Shown here piece by piece: positions 28,276 to 40,567 of a DNA stretch of 64,000 nt (its first letter is position 1; every line of letters begins with the position of its first letter). The position numbers and the translations under genes are program-made. The notes under the pieces were generated by a model. That model was not told the origin of the DNA, did not search any database, and saw nothing but the letters and a program-made list of their open reading frames with translations. The stretch is from Neocallimastix lanati (nom. inval.) (lineage: Eukaryota > Neocallimastigomycota > Neocallimastigomycetes > Neocallimastigales > Neocallimastigaceae): NCBI GenBank assembly GCA_016946835.1, contig JACVTC010000035.1, positions 447,001 through 511,000 on the forward strand, written 5' to 3'.

Positions 28276-28460
28276 TATACTAAATGTTTGGAATTATCCT
28301 TTTCACTTTCGTTATCAAGATAGTTATTAAGATAAGTACTTTCTTTTTCATTATTGCTTACATTTTCATTATCATTTTTTACAGTTGATTCAGCATTAGA
28401 ATCATAGTTTTCATTTAAAATTATATTGTTATCATCATTTAAATTAACATTTATATTATA
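28276..28460 (-). pseudogene. Asn/Glu-rich ORF fragment
   Basis: A minus-strand frame of about 60 codons is rich in Asn, Asp, Glu and Ser (for example YDSNAESTVKNDNENVS) and ends with a stop near 28276. It lacks a convincing start and lies just upstream of the broken ORF at 27444-28053 on the same strand. It may be an earlier exon or a decayed 5' part of that gene. Confidence 0.3.
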
Positions 28461-28966
28461 TATATTATATAATAATTTACATAAAATTTATTTTATAAGC
28501 ACATACGTATACTTGTAGATGTATACTAGATTTTTATAATACGCCACTAAAAAACATAAAATTTAGTATATAAAATATAATATTTTATAATAGATCCTAA
28601 TAAACTTTATACAATATTTATTATCTTGAACTTCTAACAAAAACAATAAAAAATTCTTTTCATACCTACTTTTTATACTGTTTAATATTTTATTATCATA
28701 TTCTAATCAATTATAGAATATACTATTTTTAATTTTTTCTGTTGAAATACTTTAATACATTCTTTACCAAAAAATTGAATTCTTTATTAAATATATATAT
28801 TTTTTTTTTTTTTTTTTTTACATTACTACAATTGATATAATCCTAAACAATTTTATAAATCGAATTAATTTATAGAATATAAATTAATTCGATTTATAAA
28901 CTTATTAATTTCAATTAACAATGTATATATATATTAAAATCCATAATCCATTCATAATAATAACAA

Positions 28967-28997
<31 letters not shown>

Positions 28998-29316
28998 ATT
29001 AAATAAATAAAAAAGAAAATAAATAAATAAATTTAATTTTATATATGTATAATTTTAATTTTATTTTAATAAATACTTTATTGACAAATGAAATTTTTTA
29101 TATATAAATAAATAAATAAATATAATTAATTATACTTATTTATTTTTTTTTAGATATTTTAATAAAATATATATATATATTTTACATAAATATTTGTTTA
29201 TTGAACATAATTATTTTATTTTATAAATTTGCTTATATTTTAATCGATTTATTAGTAATTTTTATTTATTTGCGATGATTGATTTAATTTATCTATTTAC
29301 TTATTACTTAATTCAC
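28461..29316. other. Intergenic DNA 3' of the first GH6 gene
   Basis: AT-rich. It holds a perfect inverted repeat with 21 bp arms (28852-28872 and 28880-28900, 7 nt loop) and an AAAT array (about 28970-29000). No polyadenylation signal can be singled out in this composition. Confidence 0.6.
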
Positions 29317-30798
29317 TTAGAGTGGTGGATTAGCATTCTTAAGACCTTGTTCAAAGTGCTTTTGGAACCATTTACCTGCTTCTGGTGCTGGCTTCATAGC
29401 GGTTTCATGACCACAGTAACCATCGAAACGAGCTGCACTTTCATCAGAAGTACCATCGGATTCACCAAGTGGCTTAATCCAATAGAAAGCATCAAGATAA
29501 TCCATGCCTGAAATTGGACTGGCTTGTGGTCTAGCTCCAATACCAACTCCTGTTTGGTTACACCATTCTCCTGGATGCTTACGATCTGTTTTATGACCAT
29601 TACGAGAACTATCAGAAACAAAGTAAACAGATTCAATACCTGCTGCTTTGAAATCTTTGTGCATAGCTTCTAAGAATCTCTTTTCATCTGGGCATGGATT
29701 CCATTCAGTTTCTGGTCCACGAGAAAGTGTTGGATCTTCCCATGGAGTGTAGTTAGAAACATTATCAGTGAAACCACGAACCTTACCTGGTGAACCAGAT
29801 TGAATGACCTTGGCATAAACTTTACCAGCTTTTTCACGGTTATCATCCCATCCTAACCAGAAGGCGTGACCAATATCAAGATACATAGCAACATGTGGAA
29901 GAACTCCAAATTTCTTAAGTAAATAGGCATGACCATTGTAATAATAATCTTGTGAATCAGCACAAGCTGGAGTAGTTTCAATATTAGTAACCATGTTTGC
30001 AAGTGAATCGGGTTCAATAATAAGAACAACTGGTTGAGATTTGTAAGTCTTTAAATGTCCTTCAATAACATCAATATATTCAGTTTTGTAACGTTCCATA
30101 TCACTTTCATTAGCTAGAAGTTCTCCATTTGAAGCAAGTGCATGACAATCACGACCTGGTAAATCATATACAACAAATACAGTTAAAACTTTCTTATTTC
30201 CAGTTTGTTGAGCAAGAGCACCCTTTAAATTAGATTCTAACCAACTTTGCATATTCTTAATAGTATCTAACCAGATGGCATTAGGATAAGTCTTCATTTT
30301 TTCAGCCTTAGCAATAAGAGATGAATCTGACATTTGAGCAATAGCTCCATCAACTTCTTCAACATAGTATGGATTAATGTAAAATTCAACATCCTTGAAT
30401 GGATTGCCAGAAATAGTATGTTGTTCACCTGGAGTAGCATTACCACCATTGTTTCCACTAGTGCTACCACCAGTGCTACCACCAGTAGAACCAGTTGGAA
30501 TACCACACCAATCACCATTTTCAACTCCCCATTTACCTGAATCATCAGTGTACCAAACTTCAGCATTTGAAGAAGAACAGCATGGATAACCTTGAGAAAG
30601 TGACCAACAAGTAGCTTGAGATGGAGTATCAGCAATACCACACCAATTACCATTTTCAACTCCCCATTTACCATCATTATCGGTGTAATAAACTTCGTTA
30701 CCAGAACAACATGGATAACCTAATCTTTCAGAGAAACAAGCAGCAGAAGCCTTAGCGGCGAGAGCAGCGACAGCAGTTAAAACAATAGAAGTCTTCAT
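29317..30798 (-). CDS. GH6 cellulase (cellobiohydrolase type) with two dockerins, copy 1
   Basis: Intronless, 493 residues, on the minus strand from ATG at 30798. A signal peptide (~1-19) is followed by two fungal dockerin/CBM10 modules at ~21-55 and ~64-100, each with paired Cys (YPCC) and WCGI. A Gly/Ser/Thr/Asn linker (~101-125) leads to the GH6 domain. GH6 enzymes hydrolyse beta-1,4-glucan with inversion. The expected acidic residues are present: D217 in DLPGRDC, D264 (the acid) in IIEPDSLAN, and D448 in GESDGTSD. Dockerins attach such enzymes to the extracellular cellulosome of anaerobic fungi. This copy is the most diverged of the five and has a distinct linker ([11 protein letters not shown]). 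Its upstream region is not clearly homologous to the other copies. GC content far exceeds the flanks, in keeping with the accepted bacterial origin of cellulases in this phylum. Confidence 0.96.
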   Translation of the reverse strand: MKTSIVLTAVAALAAKASAACFSERLGYPCCSGNEVYYTDNDGKWGVENGNWCGIADTPSQATCWSLSQGYPCCSSSNAEVWYTDDSGKWGVENGDWCGIPTGSTGGSTGGSTSGNNGGNATPGEQHTISGNPFKDVEFYINPYYVEEVDGAIAQMSDSSLIAKAEKMKTYPNAIWLDTIKNMQSWLESNLKGALAQQTGNKKVLTVFVVYDLPGRDCHALASNGELLANESDMERYKTEYIDVIEGHLKTYKSQPVVLIIEPDSLANMVTNIETTPACADSQDYYYNGHAYLLKKFGVLPHVAMYLDIGHAFWLGWDDNREKAGKVYAKVIQSGSPGKVRGFTDNVSNYTPWEDPTLSRGPETEWNPCPDEKRFLEAMHKDFKAAGIESVYFVSDSSRNGHKTDRKHPGEWCNQTGVGIGARPQASPISGMDYLDAFYWIKPLGESDGTSDESAARFDGYCGHETAMKPAPEAGKWFQKHFEQGLKNANPPL

Positions 30799-32009
30799 TT
30801 TTATTTTAATTTTTATAACTTTTTTATTTAATAAACAAATTACAGTAAAGATAAAAAAAATATTACAATAATTAAATATAAATGATTTTTTATTAAATTA
30901 ATTATATTTTATTTTATTTTATTTTATTTTTTTTTATTTAATAATTATAAAAATTAATATTAATTACAAATTAATGTATATTAAAAAAAAAAAAAAAAAA
31001 GAAAGATACGAAATATTAATGTGTATTTATATGCAAAAAAAAAAAAAAAAAAAAAAAAAGAATTATTCATCTGAAAGAATATTAATGTTAGTATAATATC
31101 TTTGAAATATAAAATCTTTAAATTAAAATGTTTTAAAAAATTGGGTAAAATATTTATAAATTAATAAATATATAAAATAAAAACAACAAAACAAAATTTT
31201 TTAATTAATAATTTATTAAATATATTAAAAAAATTTTTATTCTATTAAATAAAATAGAATAATAATATATAAATCATAATGCAAATAATAATAATTATAA
31301 TAATAGTAATAATAGAAATAATAGTAATAATGATAATTATGATGGTGATAATTATAATTTAATGATACATGAATGTATATTCATGTATCATTAAATAATA
31401 CATTAATAAATAATAATAATTTTTATTATTTATTAAATCTATTGTTATTGATAAATATAAAACACTAAATTTGATATAATCTTCGAGAAAAGAAAAAAAA
31501 TAATATATATGATATATTATAAATATATAATTTTAATAATATATTATTACGATTTATTTATATACATATTTTTAAAAAGTAAAATTAAGTTTATTTTATT
31601 ATGAAAAAAATAAAATAAAATTATTTTATTATTTATAATATTATATTTTTCAAATTTATAAATATCAATAAAATAAAACATAAAAAATAAAAAATAAAAA
31701 ATAAAAAATAAAAAATAAAAATAATATAATAAAATATAAAATAAATAATAAAATAAAATATAAAAATAAATAATAAAAATATATATAAATATATGTATAT
31801 ATATATTACAAACATTCTAATTATAACTATTTAAAAAATAAATTTATTAAATTTCATTAAAAGAGAAGTAATAATTAATAATATATTTTAAGAATTTAGT
31901 ATTAAAATATATATCTAATAGATATTTTTATGGTTAGGATCAATATTAAGAACTATTTAGTTCTTAATATATATTTTATAAAAATATAAAATATTAATTA
32001 TTAATAATT

Positions 32010-32045
<36 letters not shown>

Positions 32046-32362
32046 AAAAAATTATATATTTTTAGTAACATTCAACGGTGTGTTTTTATTTTTGCTTTGT
32101 TGCACAGAAGTGATATTTGTTTATTAATTTATTTATACAATTTATATTTTTTTAATATTATTATTAAATAACGGCTATTTTTCATATTGAAATAATATAT
32201 TGTGAAATTAAATTTTGGATATATTACTAAATACAGTTTGATATATAAATATCAAATTTTTAATAAATATTTTAAATGTTTACATATATTATTATATTAT
32301 ATTATTTTTTTTTAATTAATTCTTTTGAACTGTTTATAAATAACTTGTACTATTTTCCGGAG
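30799..32362. other. Upstream region of GH6 copy 1
   Basis: AT-rich DNA, presumably the promoter of copy 1. It has poly-A runs near 30983-31000 and 31036-31059, and a perfect inverted repeat (31358-31374 and 31379-31395, 4 nt loop). Another short palindrome lies near 31950-31977 (TTAAGAACTA arms), and a poly-A run lies at about 32010-32043. No second gene is seen. Confidence 0.65.
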
Positions 32363-32564
32363 CCCTTGAGAAAGGGACCAACAAGCAGCTTGAGATGAAG
32401 CATCGACAATACCACATCAATTATCATTTTCAACTTCCCATTTATCATCATTATCCGTGTAATAAATTTTGTTATCAGAACAACATGAATAACCTAATTT
32501 TTCAGAGTAGCAAACAACAGAAGCCTTGAGCAACAACAGAAGTTAAAACAATAGTAGTTTTCAT
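32363..32564 (-). pseudogene. GH6 dockerin-cellulase relic (5' end only)
   Basis: Minus strand from ATG 32564. The sequence aligns with the first ~70 codons of the neighbouring GH6 genes: signal peptide, complete first dockerin (YSCC ... YYTDNDDKW) and the start of the second (CWSLSQG). A short deletion in the signal-peptide region shifts the frame, and the dockerin WCGI is broken by TGA in place of the Trp codon. Homology stops at about 32363, so the catalytic domain is lost. Its upstream flank still carries the palindromic element seen before the active copies. Clearly a dead paralog within the array. Confidence 0.9.
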
Positions 32565-34103
32565 TTTTATTTATATATTTATTTTTATTATTATCTTTTT
32601 TTTTTTTTTTTTCTTTAATGAATAAATTACAGAATTGATAAAAAAATAATATCAAAATTATTAAATATTTGAATATAAGAAAAAAAATGCTTACAGAATA
32701 ATTAATTTTCTTCGAAAGAAAATTATTTACTTATTTATTCATTATAAATTTCTCTGCCAAAAATTAAAAAATAATTTATAATCATTATATTCTTTATATA
32801 CTAAAAATTATAAATAATAAAGATATTATATAATATATATATATTTTATAATTATTTATTTAGTATTAAATATTTTACATTTTTAATAAATTATTTAGAT
32901 GAAAACTTCAATATAAAATAGAATAATTAATATTGTTAAATACTGTTTAATATTATTACAACAATATAATACATATATTTTATAAATAATTTATTAAATT
33001 GGGAAAATATAATTACGGAAAATTATTTTTATATACTATATCGTTTTACTTAATATTTTATTTATTAATAATAGAAAAAAGAATGTCAAAATTTATATAT
33101 TCTATTTTTATTATACTTACTATTTACTTGAAATTAAATATATATAAATCTATATATATATTTATTCTAAAATATATTATATTTTAATAAATATAATTTT
33201 TTTTTTTTTTTTTTTTTTATTTCATTTTATTTTTGAAAAATCATATAAAAAAATTTTTTTTTTTAATAAGGAGGATTACATTTTTATAATATAATATAAT
33301 ATAAATTTTTTTTATAAAAATATAAGATTAAAAATTTTAAAGTATTCAATAAATATTAATAAAGATCAGTTGTAGTAATAAATATTCTGGGTTTTTATTT
33401 TGTAATATTTTTTAAATTTTTTTTTAATTATAATAATTAAAATTTTTTAATAATAATAATAATAAAAATAATATATATATATATATTATATATATATCTA
33501 TTAAATTTCTTTAAACAAAATATATATATATATGTATTTGAAATTTAAAAATAATAATGAAATTTATTAAATTATAAAAAAAAAAAAAAAACTTTTAATT
33601 TATTGATAAAACTATTACTATTATATTTACTATTTATAAATTGACAAAATATTTATTTATATAACTTCATAATACTATTTATTATTAAGAAAATTAAAAA
33701 ATCAAAATATTTCTTCATTATTTTATATCCATATTTATATTAATTTTTAATTCATAAAATATAATAATAATTCATTATTTTATTTTTATTTATTTTTATT
33801 TTTTTTTATTTTTATTTTTTTATATTTTTATTTTTTTATATTTTTATTTCTATATAAATATATTTAATTTATACATTTTTATTTATATATAGTTTTATTT
33901 TAAAAAACTCCAATTTAACAAATTTTGTTAATTTTCTATTTTTTATAATTCATTTTTTTATATATTATTATTTTTTTTTCTTTTCACTACTTTTACTATT
34001 ATATATGTTTAATTTTATTATATTGTAACTTATATTTATTTTATATTTTTATATATTTTTTATTTTTTTATATATCCTATATTCATTCATAATTAAATTT
34101 CAT
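32565..34103. other. Intergenic DNA between GH6 relic and copy 2
   Basis: AT-rich. The relic's former promoter (32565-32760) resembles those of the active copies. The 3' flank of copy 2 is a T-rich block with TTTTTA iterations (about 33780-33860). Short open frames here (for example 32999-33187) consist of Ile/Tyr/Leu/Lys only and are not called. Confidence 0.6.
32706..32722. promoter_or_regulatory. Palindromic element upstream of the GH6 relic
   Basis: TTTTCTTCGAAAGAAAA, with 7 bp complementary arms, lies about 142 bp upstream of the relic ATG. The same position in the four homologous active copies carries TTTTCTTCCAGAGAAAA. Conservation at matched distance suggests a regulatory site; function is inferred only. 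Confidence 0.45.
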
Positions 34104-35570
34104 TTAGAGTGGTGGGTTAGCATTCTTAATACCTTGTTCAAAGTGTTTTTGGAACCATTGACCGGCTTCAGGTGCTGGCTTCATAGCTGTTTCATGACCA
34201 CAGTAACCATCGAAACGAGCTGCAGATTCATCAGAAGTACCATCGGATTCACCAAGTGGCTTAATCCAGTAGAAAGCATCAAGATAATCCATACCAGAAA
34301 CTGGACTGGCTTGTGGTCTGGCTCCAACACCAACTCCTGTTTGGTTACACCATTCTCCTGGATGCTTACGATCAACCTTCTTACCATTACGAGAACTATC
34401 AGAAACAAAGTAAACGGATTTGATACCTGCTGATTTGAAGTCCTTAGAAATAGCTTCTAAGTATCTCTTTTCATCTGGACATGGATTCCATTCAGTATCT
34501 GGTCCACGAGAAAGAGTTGGATCTTCCCATGGAGTGTAGTTAGAAACATTATCAGTGAAACCACGAACATTACCTGGTGATCCAGAACTAATAACCTTGG
34601 CATAAACTTTACCAGCCTTTTCACGATTATCATCCCAACCTAACCAGAAAGCGTGACCAATATCAAGATACATAGCAACATGTGGAAGAACACCAAGCTT
34701 CTTAATTAAATAAGCATGTCCTTCAAGATAATACTTTTCGGAATCAGCACAAGCTGGAGTAGATTCAAGGTTAGTAACTAAGTTAGCAAGTGAATCGGGT
34801 TCAACAATAAGAACAACTGGTTGAGATTTGTAAGTCTTTAAGTGACCTTCAATAACATCAATATACTCAGACTTGTAACGAGCTAAATCTCCATCATTAG
34901 CAAGAAGTTCACCATTAGAAGCAAGAGCGTGACAATCACGACCTGGTAAATCATAAACAACGAAAACAGTTAAGATATCTTTACCACTACTTTGGTGTTG
35001 AGATTGAGCTCCTTGTAAGTTAGATTCTAACCAACTTTGCATGTTCTTAATGGTATCTAACCAAATAGCATTAGAGTAAGTCTTCATCTTTTCAGCCTTA
35101 GCAATAAGAGAAGAATCAGACATTTGAGCAATAGCTCCATCAACTTCTTCAACATAGTATGGATTGATATAGAATTCAACACCCTTGAATGGATTACCAG
35201 AAATGGTGTATTGTTCATTAGATGGAGTAACATTACCACCACCAGTACTACCACCAGTAGAACCAGTTGGAATACCACACCAGTCTCCATTTTCAACACC
35301 CCATTTACCTGAGGCATCAGTGTACCAAACTTCAGCATTTGAAGAAGAACAGCATGGATAACCTTGAGAAAGGGACCAACAAGTAGCTTGAGCTGGGGCA
35401 TCAGCAATACCACACCAATTACCGTTTTCGACACCCCACTTTCCATCATTATCGGTATAAACAACTTCATTACCAGAACAACATGGATAACCTAATCTTT
35501 GTGAGAAACAGGCAGCAGAAGCCTTAGCGGCAAGAGCAGCAGCAGCAGTTAAAGCAATAGAGGCCTTCAT
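34104..35570 (-). CDS. GH6 cellulase with two dockerins, copy 2
   Basis: Intronless, 488 residues, ATG at 35570. Same layout as copy 1: signal peptide, two Cys-rich dockerin modules, Gly/Ser/Thr linker, GH6 catalytic domain. [15 protein letters not shown] and GESDGTSD are intact, so it should be active. It is nearly identical to copies 3-5 and clearly different from copy 1. Its linker is one GST unit shorter than theirs. Diagnostic residues are SQRL in dockerin 1, SQHQ before the first catalytic Asp, and SSGSPG in the catalytic domain. The upstream spacer is homologous to those of copies 3-5, so gene and promoter were duplicated together. Secreted, cellulosome-associated cellulose hydrolysis is the expected role. 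Confidence 0.96.
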   Translation of the reverse strand: MKASIALTAAAALAAKASAACFSQRLGYPCCSGNEVVYTDNDGKWGVENGNWCGIADAPAQATCWSLSQGYPCCSSSNAEVWYTDASGKWGVENGDWCGIPTGSTGGSTGGGNVTPSNEQYTISGNPFKGVEFYINPYYVEEVDGAIAQMSDSSLIAKAEKMKTYSNAIWLDTIKNMQSWLESNLQGAQSQHQSSGKDILTVFVVYDLPGRDCHALASNGELLANDGDLARYKSEYIDVIEGHLKTYKSQPVVLIVEPDSLANLVTNLESTPACADSEKYYLEGHAYLIKKLGVLPHVAMYLDIGHAFWLGWDDNREKAGKVYAKVISSGSPGNVRGFTDNVSNYTPWEDPTLSRGPDTEWNPCPDEKRYLEAISKDFKSAGIKSVYFVSDSSRNGKKVDRKHPGEWCNQTGVGVGARPQASPVSGMDYLDAFYWIKPLGESDGTSDESAARFDGYCGHETAMKPAPEAGQWFQKHFEQGIKNANPPL

Positions 35571-37272
35571 TTTTGAATATTTTAATTTATATGGAATATT
35601 TATTAAAAAATAATATTTATTAAAAAATAATATATTAAAATATTTGTAATCAATACAAAAATATTTTTTTCAATTTTAATAATAGTTTTTTCTTTTTTTT
35701 AATTTTCTTCCAGAGAAAACTTTATTATTTAATTATGAAAATAAGAAAAATTGAAAATAATAAAAAAAAAGAAAAAAATTATCATTTAAATATAAAAAAA
35801 TTTTTCAATAGTAAAAAATGGTTATAATAAATAAATATTTTAACTTTTAAAATTTAATATAAATTTAATATAAATCTATTTTAATATTTGGAAAGATTAT
35901 TAAAAATAAACCAATAAAAAAAAATAATAGGAGTAATTTTTAAAATAATTCTGAAATACAATTTTTTTTTTATATTTTATTTCAGAATTGTTAAGTCACA
36001 AACTTTATTATTAATAATTTTTCTAATTATTATTGGTTTCAATCATTACTATTGTTAATTATTTATTATAAACTTATCCTTAAAACAGTATTAATTAAAT
36101 TATCATAAATAATTTTAAATTTTTAATTATATTTATGTATATTATTTTTTTAAAAAAATTTTAAACTAATTGATATAATAATTAATCATATAATACAATT
36201 AATAAAATTCTTTTTAATGAATTATTAAGTTTTTTTTTTTTTTTTTTTTATTTTTTTTTTGATAAAAAATAATTTATATTCATTAACTTATTAATATTTA
36301 TTATCATGAATTTATTATATTTTTGATAATATTTTTTTTCTTAATTTTTTATATTAGTTTTGTTATTTTTTTTTTTTAATAGACTTTCATACACGTGAAT
36401 AAATAGCCAATTAAGTCTTTTTCTTTTTTCCTTTTTCCTTTTTTTTTTTACCCATATTCCATATTTTAATTTAATATTTTTATTAAAAACTTTAATTATT
36501 AGAATATATTAATACAAAAGTAAATAATAAAATATTTTTATAAATAAAAAAATAAAAATGAATATAATAAATATTTATTATAATACCTTTACCATATATA
36601 CAAAAGCAAAGCTATAAGAACTTTATATATAATAAATTTTAAAATAAAATTTAAACAAAATTTTATTGAAATGAAGATAAAAATTTTCATATAAATATTG
36701 TTATAATTTAAATTATTTCATTACTGTATCTTCTGATAATTATAAGGAATAATTTATTATAAATAATAAATTAAATTTATACAAACTTGCATTTTTGAAT
36801 ATTTTACTTTTAATTTTTATGCATATAAATAATTTAATAATTGTTCTTCAATTCTAAATATTACATATAAAGTATAAATAAGAATTATTATTATATATAC
36901 TTTTTACTAAAACTAATATTTCATATTATATATATTTAATTTTCTATTTATTTTTATAAAAACACACAAAAATATTAATTATATAATATTTTATATTATT
37001 ATTTAATTTTATAATTTATAATTAAAAAACTCTTTTGTTTTTATTATTTTTTTTTTTATTTAATTTTTATTTTTTATTTTTATAATTATTAATATTATTA
37101 TTACTATTATTTTATTTTCTATATTTAATTAATAAATTAATTTTTATCTATTTTTTATATTTTTAATTTTCTTAATACATTAATCATATTTTGGTTATTC
37201 GCATTAAGTATCATAAATAATTTATTTTCGGTATATTTTATTTCTTTTAAATTTTTAGACTTCTCAATTTAT
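35571..37272. repeat. Duplicated GH6 spacer, unit A
   Basis: About 1.7 kb between copy 2 and copy 3. It is homologous along most of its length to 38752-40567, 42047-44240 and 45720-48489. Shared landmarks in order from the copy 2 ATG are a TATTAAAAAATAATATTTATTAA direct repeat, the TTTTCTTCCAGAGAAAA element, ACCAATAAAAAAAATAAT, a CACGTG hexamer near 36394 and TTACCCATATTCCATA. The left side is the copy 2 promoter; the right side is the copy 3 3' flank. Confidence 0.85.
35703..35719. promoter_or_regulatory. Conserved palindromic promoter element, copy 2
   Basis: TTTTCTTCCAGAGAAAA (6 bp arms, 5 nt centre), 133 bp upstream of the copy 2 ATG. It is conserved in sequence and position in all four closely related copies. 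Candidate transcription-factor site; the binding factor is unknown. Confidence 0.45.
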
Positions 37273-38751
37273 TTAGAGAGGTGGGTTAGCATTCTTAATA
37301 CCTTGTTCAAAGTGCTTTTGGAACCATTGACCGGCTTCTGGTGCTGGCTTCATAGCTGTTTCATGACCACAGTAACCATCGAAACGAGCTGCACTTTCAT
37401 CAGAAGTACCATCAGATTCACCAAGTGGCTTAATCCAATAGAAAGCATCAAGATAATCCATACCAGAAACTGGACTAGCTTGTGGTCTGGCTCCAACACC
37501 AACTCCTGTTTGGTTACACCATTCTCCTGGATGCTTACGATCAACCTTCTTACCATTACGAGAACTATCAGAAACAAAGTAAACGGATTTGATACCTGCT
37601 GACTTAAAGTCCTTAGAAATAGCTTCTAAGTATCTCTTTTCATCTGGACATGGATTCCATTCAGTATCTGGTCCACGAGAAAGAGTTGGATCTTCCCATG
37701 GAGTGTAGTTAGAAACATTATCAGTGAAACCACGAACATTACCTGGAGCACCAGAACTAATAACCTTAGCATAAACCTTACCAGCCTTTTCACGATTATC
37801 ATCCCAACCTAACCAGAAAGCGTGACCAATATCAAGATACATAGCAACATGTGGAAGAACACCAAGCTTCTTAATTAAATAAGCATGTCCTTCAAGATAA
37901 TACTTTTCGGAATCAGCACAAGCTGGAGTAGATTCAAGGTTAGTAACTAAGTTAGCAAGTGAATCAGGTTCAACAATAAGAACAACTGGTTGAGATTTGT
38001 AAGTCTTTAAGTGACCTTCAATAACATCAATATATTCAGACTTGTAACGAGCTAAATCTCCATCATTGGCGAGAAGTTCACCATTAGAAGCAAGAGCGTG
38101 ACAATCACGACCTGGTAAATCATAAACAACGAAAACTGTTAAGATATCTTTACCACTACTTTGGTGTTGAGTTTGAGCTCCTTGTAAGTTAGATTCTAAC
38201 CAACTTTGCATGTTCTTAATGGTATCTAACCAAATAGCATTAGAGTAAGTCTTCATCTTTTCAGCCTTAGCAATGAGGGAAGAGTCGGACATTTGAGCAA
38301 TAGCTCCATCAACTTCTTCAACATAGTATGGATTGATGTAGAATTCAACACCCTTGAATGGATTACCAGAAATGGTGTATTGTTCATTAGATGGAGTAAC
38401 ATTACCACCACCAGTACTACCACCAGTACTACCACCAGTAGTACCAGTTGGAATACCACACCAGTCTCCATTTTCAACACCCCATTTACCTGAGGCATCA
38501 GTGTACCAAACTTCAGCATTTGAAGAAGAACAGCATGGATAACCTTGAGAAAGGGACCAACAAGTAGCTTGAGCTGGGGCATCAGCAATACCACACCAAT
38601 TACCGTTTTCTACACCCCACTTTCCATCGTTATCGGTGTAAACAACTTCATTACCAGAACAACATGGATAACCTAATCTTTCAGCAAAGCAAGCGGCAGA
38701 AGCCTTAGCGGCAAGAGCAGCAGCAGCAGTTAAAGCAATAGTGGCCTTCAT
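37273..38751 (-). CDS. GH6 cellulase with two dockerins, copy 3
   Basis: Intronless, 492 residues, ATG at 38751. Signal peptide, two dockerin modules, linker [15 protein letters not shown] and GH6 domain with all expected acidic residues. Diagnostic residues are AERL in dockerin 1, TQHQ before the first catalytic Asp, and SSGAPG. This mix is shared partly with copy 4 (linker, APG) and partly with copy 5 (AERL, TQHQ), which argues for exchange between paralogs. The stop context differs slightly from the other copies (GAGAGGTGGG instead of GAGTGGTGGG on the plus strand, a silent change). Expected to be secreted and incorporated into the cellulosome like its neighbours. Confidence 0.96.
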   Translation of the reverse strand: MKATIALTAAAALAAKASAACFAERLGYPCCSGNEVVYTDNDGKWGVENGNWCGIADAPAQATCWSLSQGYPCCSSSNAEVWYTDASGKWGVENGDWCGIPTGTTGGSTGGSTGGGNVTPSNEQYTISGNPFKGVEFYINPYYVEEVDGAIAQMSDSSLIAKAEKMKTYSNAIWLDTIKNMQSWLESNLQGAQTQHQSSGKDILTVFVVYDLPGRDCHALASNGELLANDGDLARYKSEYIDVIEGHLKTYKSQPVVLIVEPDSLANLVTNLESTPACADSEKYYLEGHAYLIKKLGVLPHVAMYLDIGHAFWLGWDDNREKAGKVYAKVISSGAPGNVRGFTDNVSNYTPWEDPTLSRGPDTEWNPCPDEKRYLEAISKDFKSAGIKSVYFVSDSSRNGKKVDRKHPGEWCNQTGVGVGARPQASPVSGMDYLDAFYWIKPLGESDGTSDESAARFDGYCGHETAMKPAPEAGQWFQKHFEQGIKNANPPL

Positions 38752-38881
38752 TTTTGAATATTTTAATTTATATGTAATATTTATTAAAAAATAATATTTA
38801 TTAAAAAATAATATATTAAAATATTTGTAATCAATACAAATAAATTTTTCAATTATAATAATAGTTTTTTCTTTTTTTTAA

Positions 38882-38898
38882 TTTTCTTCCAGAGAAAA
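38882..38898. promoter_or_regulatory. Conserved palindromic promoter element, copy 3
   Basis: TTTTCTTCCAGAGAAAA, 131 bp upstream of the copy 3 ATG; identical to the elements before copies 2, 4 and 5. Confidence 0.45.
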
Positions 38899-39576
38899 TT
38901 TTATTATTTAATTATGAAAATAAGAAAAATTAAAAATAATAAAAAAAAAAGAAAAAAATTATCATTTAAATATGAAAAAATTTTTGAAATAGTAAAAAAT
39001 GATTATAATAAATAAATGTTTTAACTTTTAAAATTTAATATAAATTTAATATAAATCCATTTTAATAATTGGAAAGATTATTAAAAATAAACCAATAAAA
39101 AAAAATAATAGGAGTAATTTTTAAAATTTTGAAATACAATTTTTGTTTTTTGTTTTTTTTTTATTTCAAAATTATTAAGTCACAAACTTTATTATTAATA
39201 ATTTTTCTAATTATTATTGGTTACAATAATTACTATTGTGAAATATTTACTATAAACTTATTCTTAAAACAATATTAATTAAATTATAATAAATATAATT
39301 TTAAATTTTTAATTATATTTATGTCTTATTTTTTTAAAAAAATTTTAAATTGATATAATAATTAATCATATAATAAAATTAATAAAACTATTTTTAATGA
39401 ATTATTAAGTCTTTTTTTTTTTTTGTTTGGAGTAAAAATAATTTTTATTCATTTACTTATTAATATTTATATGAATTGTTATACTTTTTTTCTATATTTT
39501 TTTTCTTAATTTTTTATATTAGTTTTGTTATTTTTTTTAATAAACTTTCATACAAGTGAATAAATATCCAATTAAA

Positions 39577-39611
<35 letters not shown>

Positions 39612-40245
39612 ATATTCTATATTTTAATTTAGTATTTTTATTAAAGAACTTTAATTATTAGATTATATTAATACAAAAATAAATAATAAAATATTTATAA
39701 ATAGAAAAATAAAAATGGCCAAAATGAATATAATAAATATTTATTATAATACCTATTACCATATATACAAAAGCAAAGTTATAAGAACTTTATATATAAT
39801 AAATATTAGTATAAAATTTAAACAAAATTTTCTTAAATGAAGTTTTAAAAATTTTCATATATATATTGTTATAATTATAATTTTCCGAAGATACAGTAAT
39901 GAAATAATTTAAAGGAATAATTTATTATAAATAATAAATTTAAATTTGTACAGACTTGTTTTTTTGAATATTTTACTTTTAATTTTTATGCATATAAATA
40001 ATTTACTAATTGTTCTTCAATTCTAAATATTACATGCAAAGTATAAATACGAATAATTATCATATAAACTTTTTACTAAAACAATACTTCATATTATATA
40101 TATTTAATTATCTATTTTATTTTTATAAAAACACATAAAAATATTAATTATTTAGTATATTATATTATATAATTTTATAATTTATAATTAAAATTTTTTA
40201 TTTTTTATTATTTTTTTTTTTTTAATTTTTATTTTATATTTTTAT

Positions 40246-40248
40246 AAC

Positions 40249-40338
<90 letters not shown>

Positions 40339-40404
40339 TATTATTATTATTATTATTATTATTGTTATTATTATTATTATTGTTATTATTGTTATTATTA
40401 TTAT
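40246..40404. repeat. (ATT)n array in GH6 spacer B
   Basis: About 50 ATT units with a few ATTACT and ATTGTT interruptions. The equivalent position in spacer A (about 37090-37110) has only a few units, so the array expanded after the duplication. Confidence 0.9.
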
Positions 40405-40567
40405 TTTATTTTTTATATTTAATTATTAAATTAATTTTTATCTATATTTTATATTTTTAATTTTCTCAATACATTAATTATATATTTGTTTATTCGCATT
40501 TAGTATCATAAATAATTTATTTTCGGTATATTTTATTTCTATTAAACCTTTAGACTTCTCAATTTAT

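Larger units (their letters stand above)
38752..40567. repeat. Duplicated GH6 spacer, unit B
   Basis: About 1.8 kb, homologous to the spacers on either side. Distinctive features are a local inversion of about 37 bp (39874-39910) relative to the other units, an expanded ATT array (about 40246-40404), and loss of the CACGTG hexamer (CAAGTG at about 39552). Confidence 0.85.
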
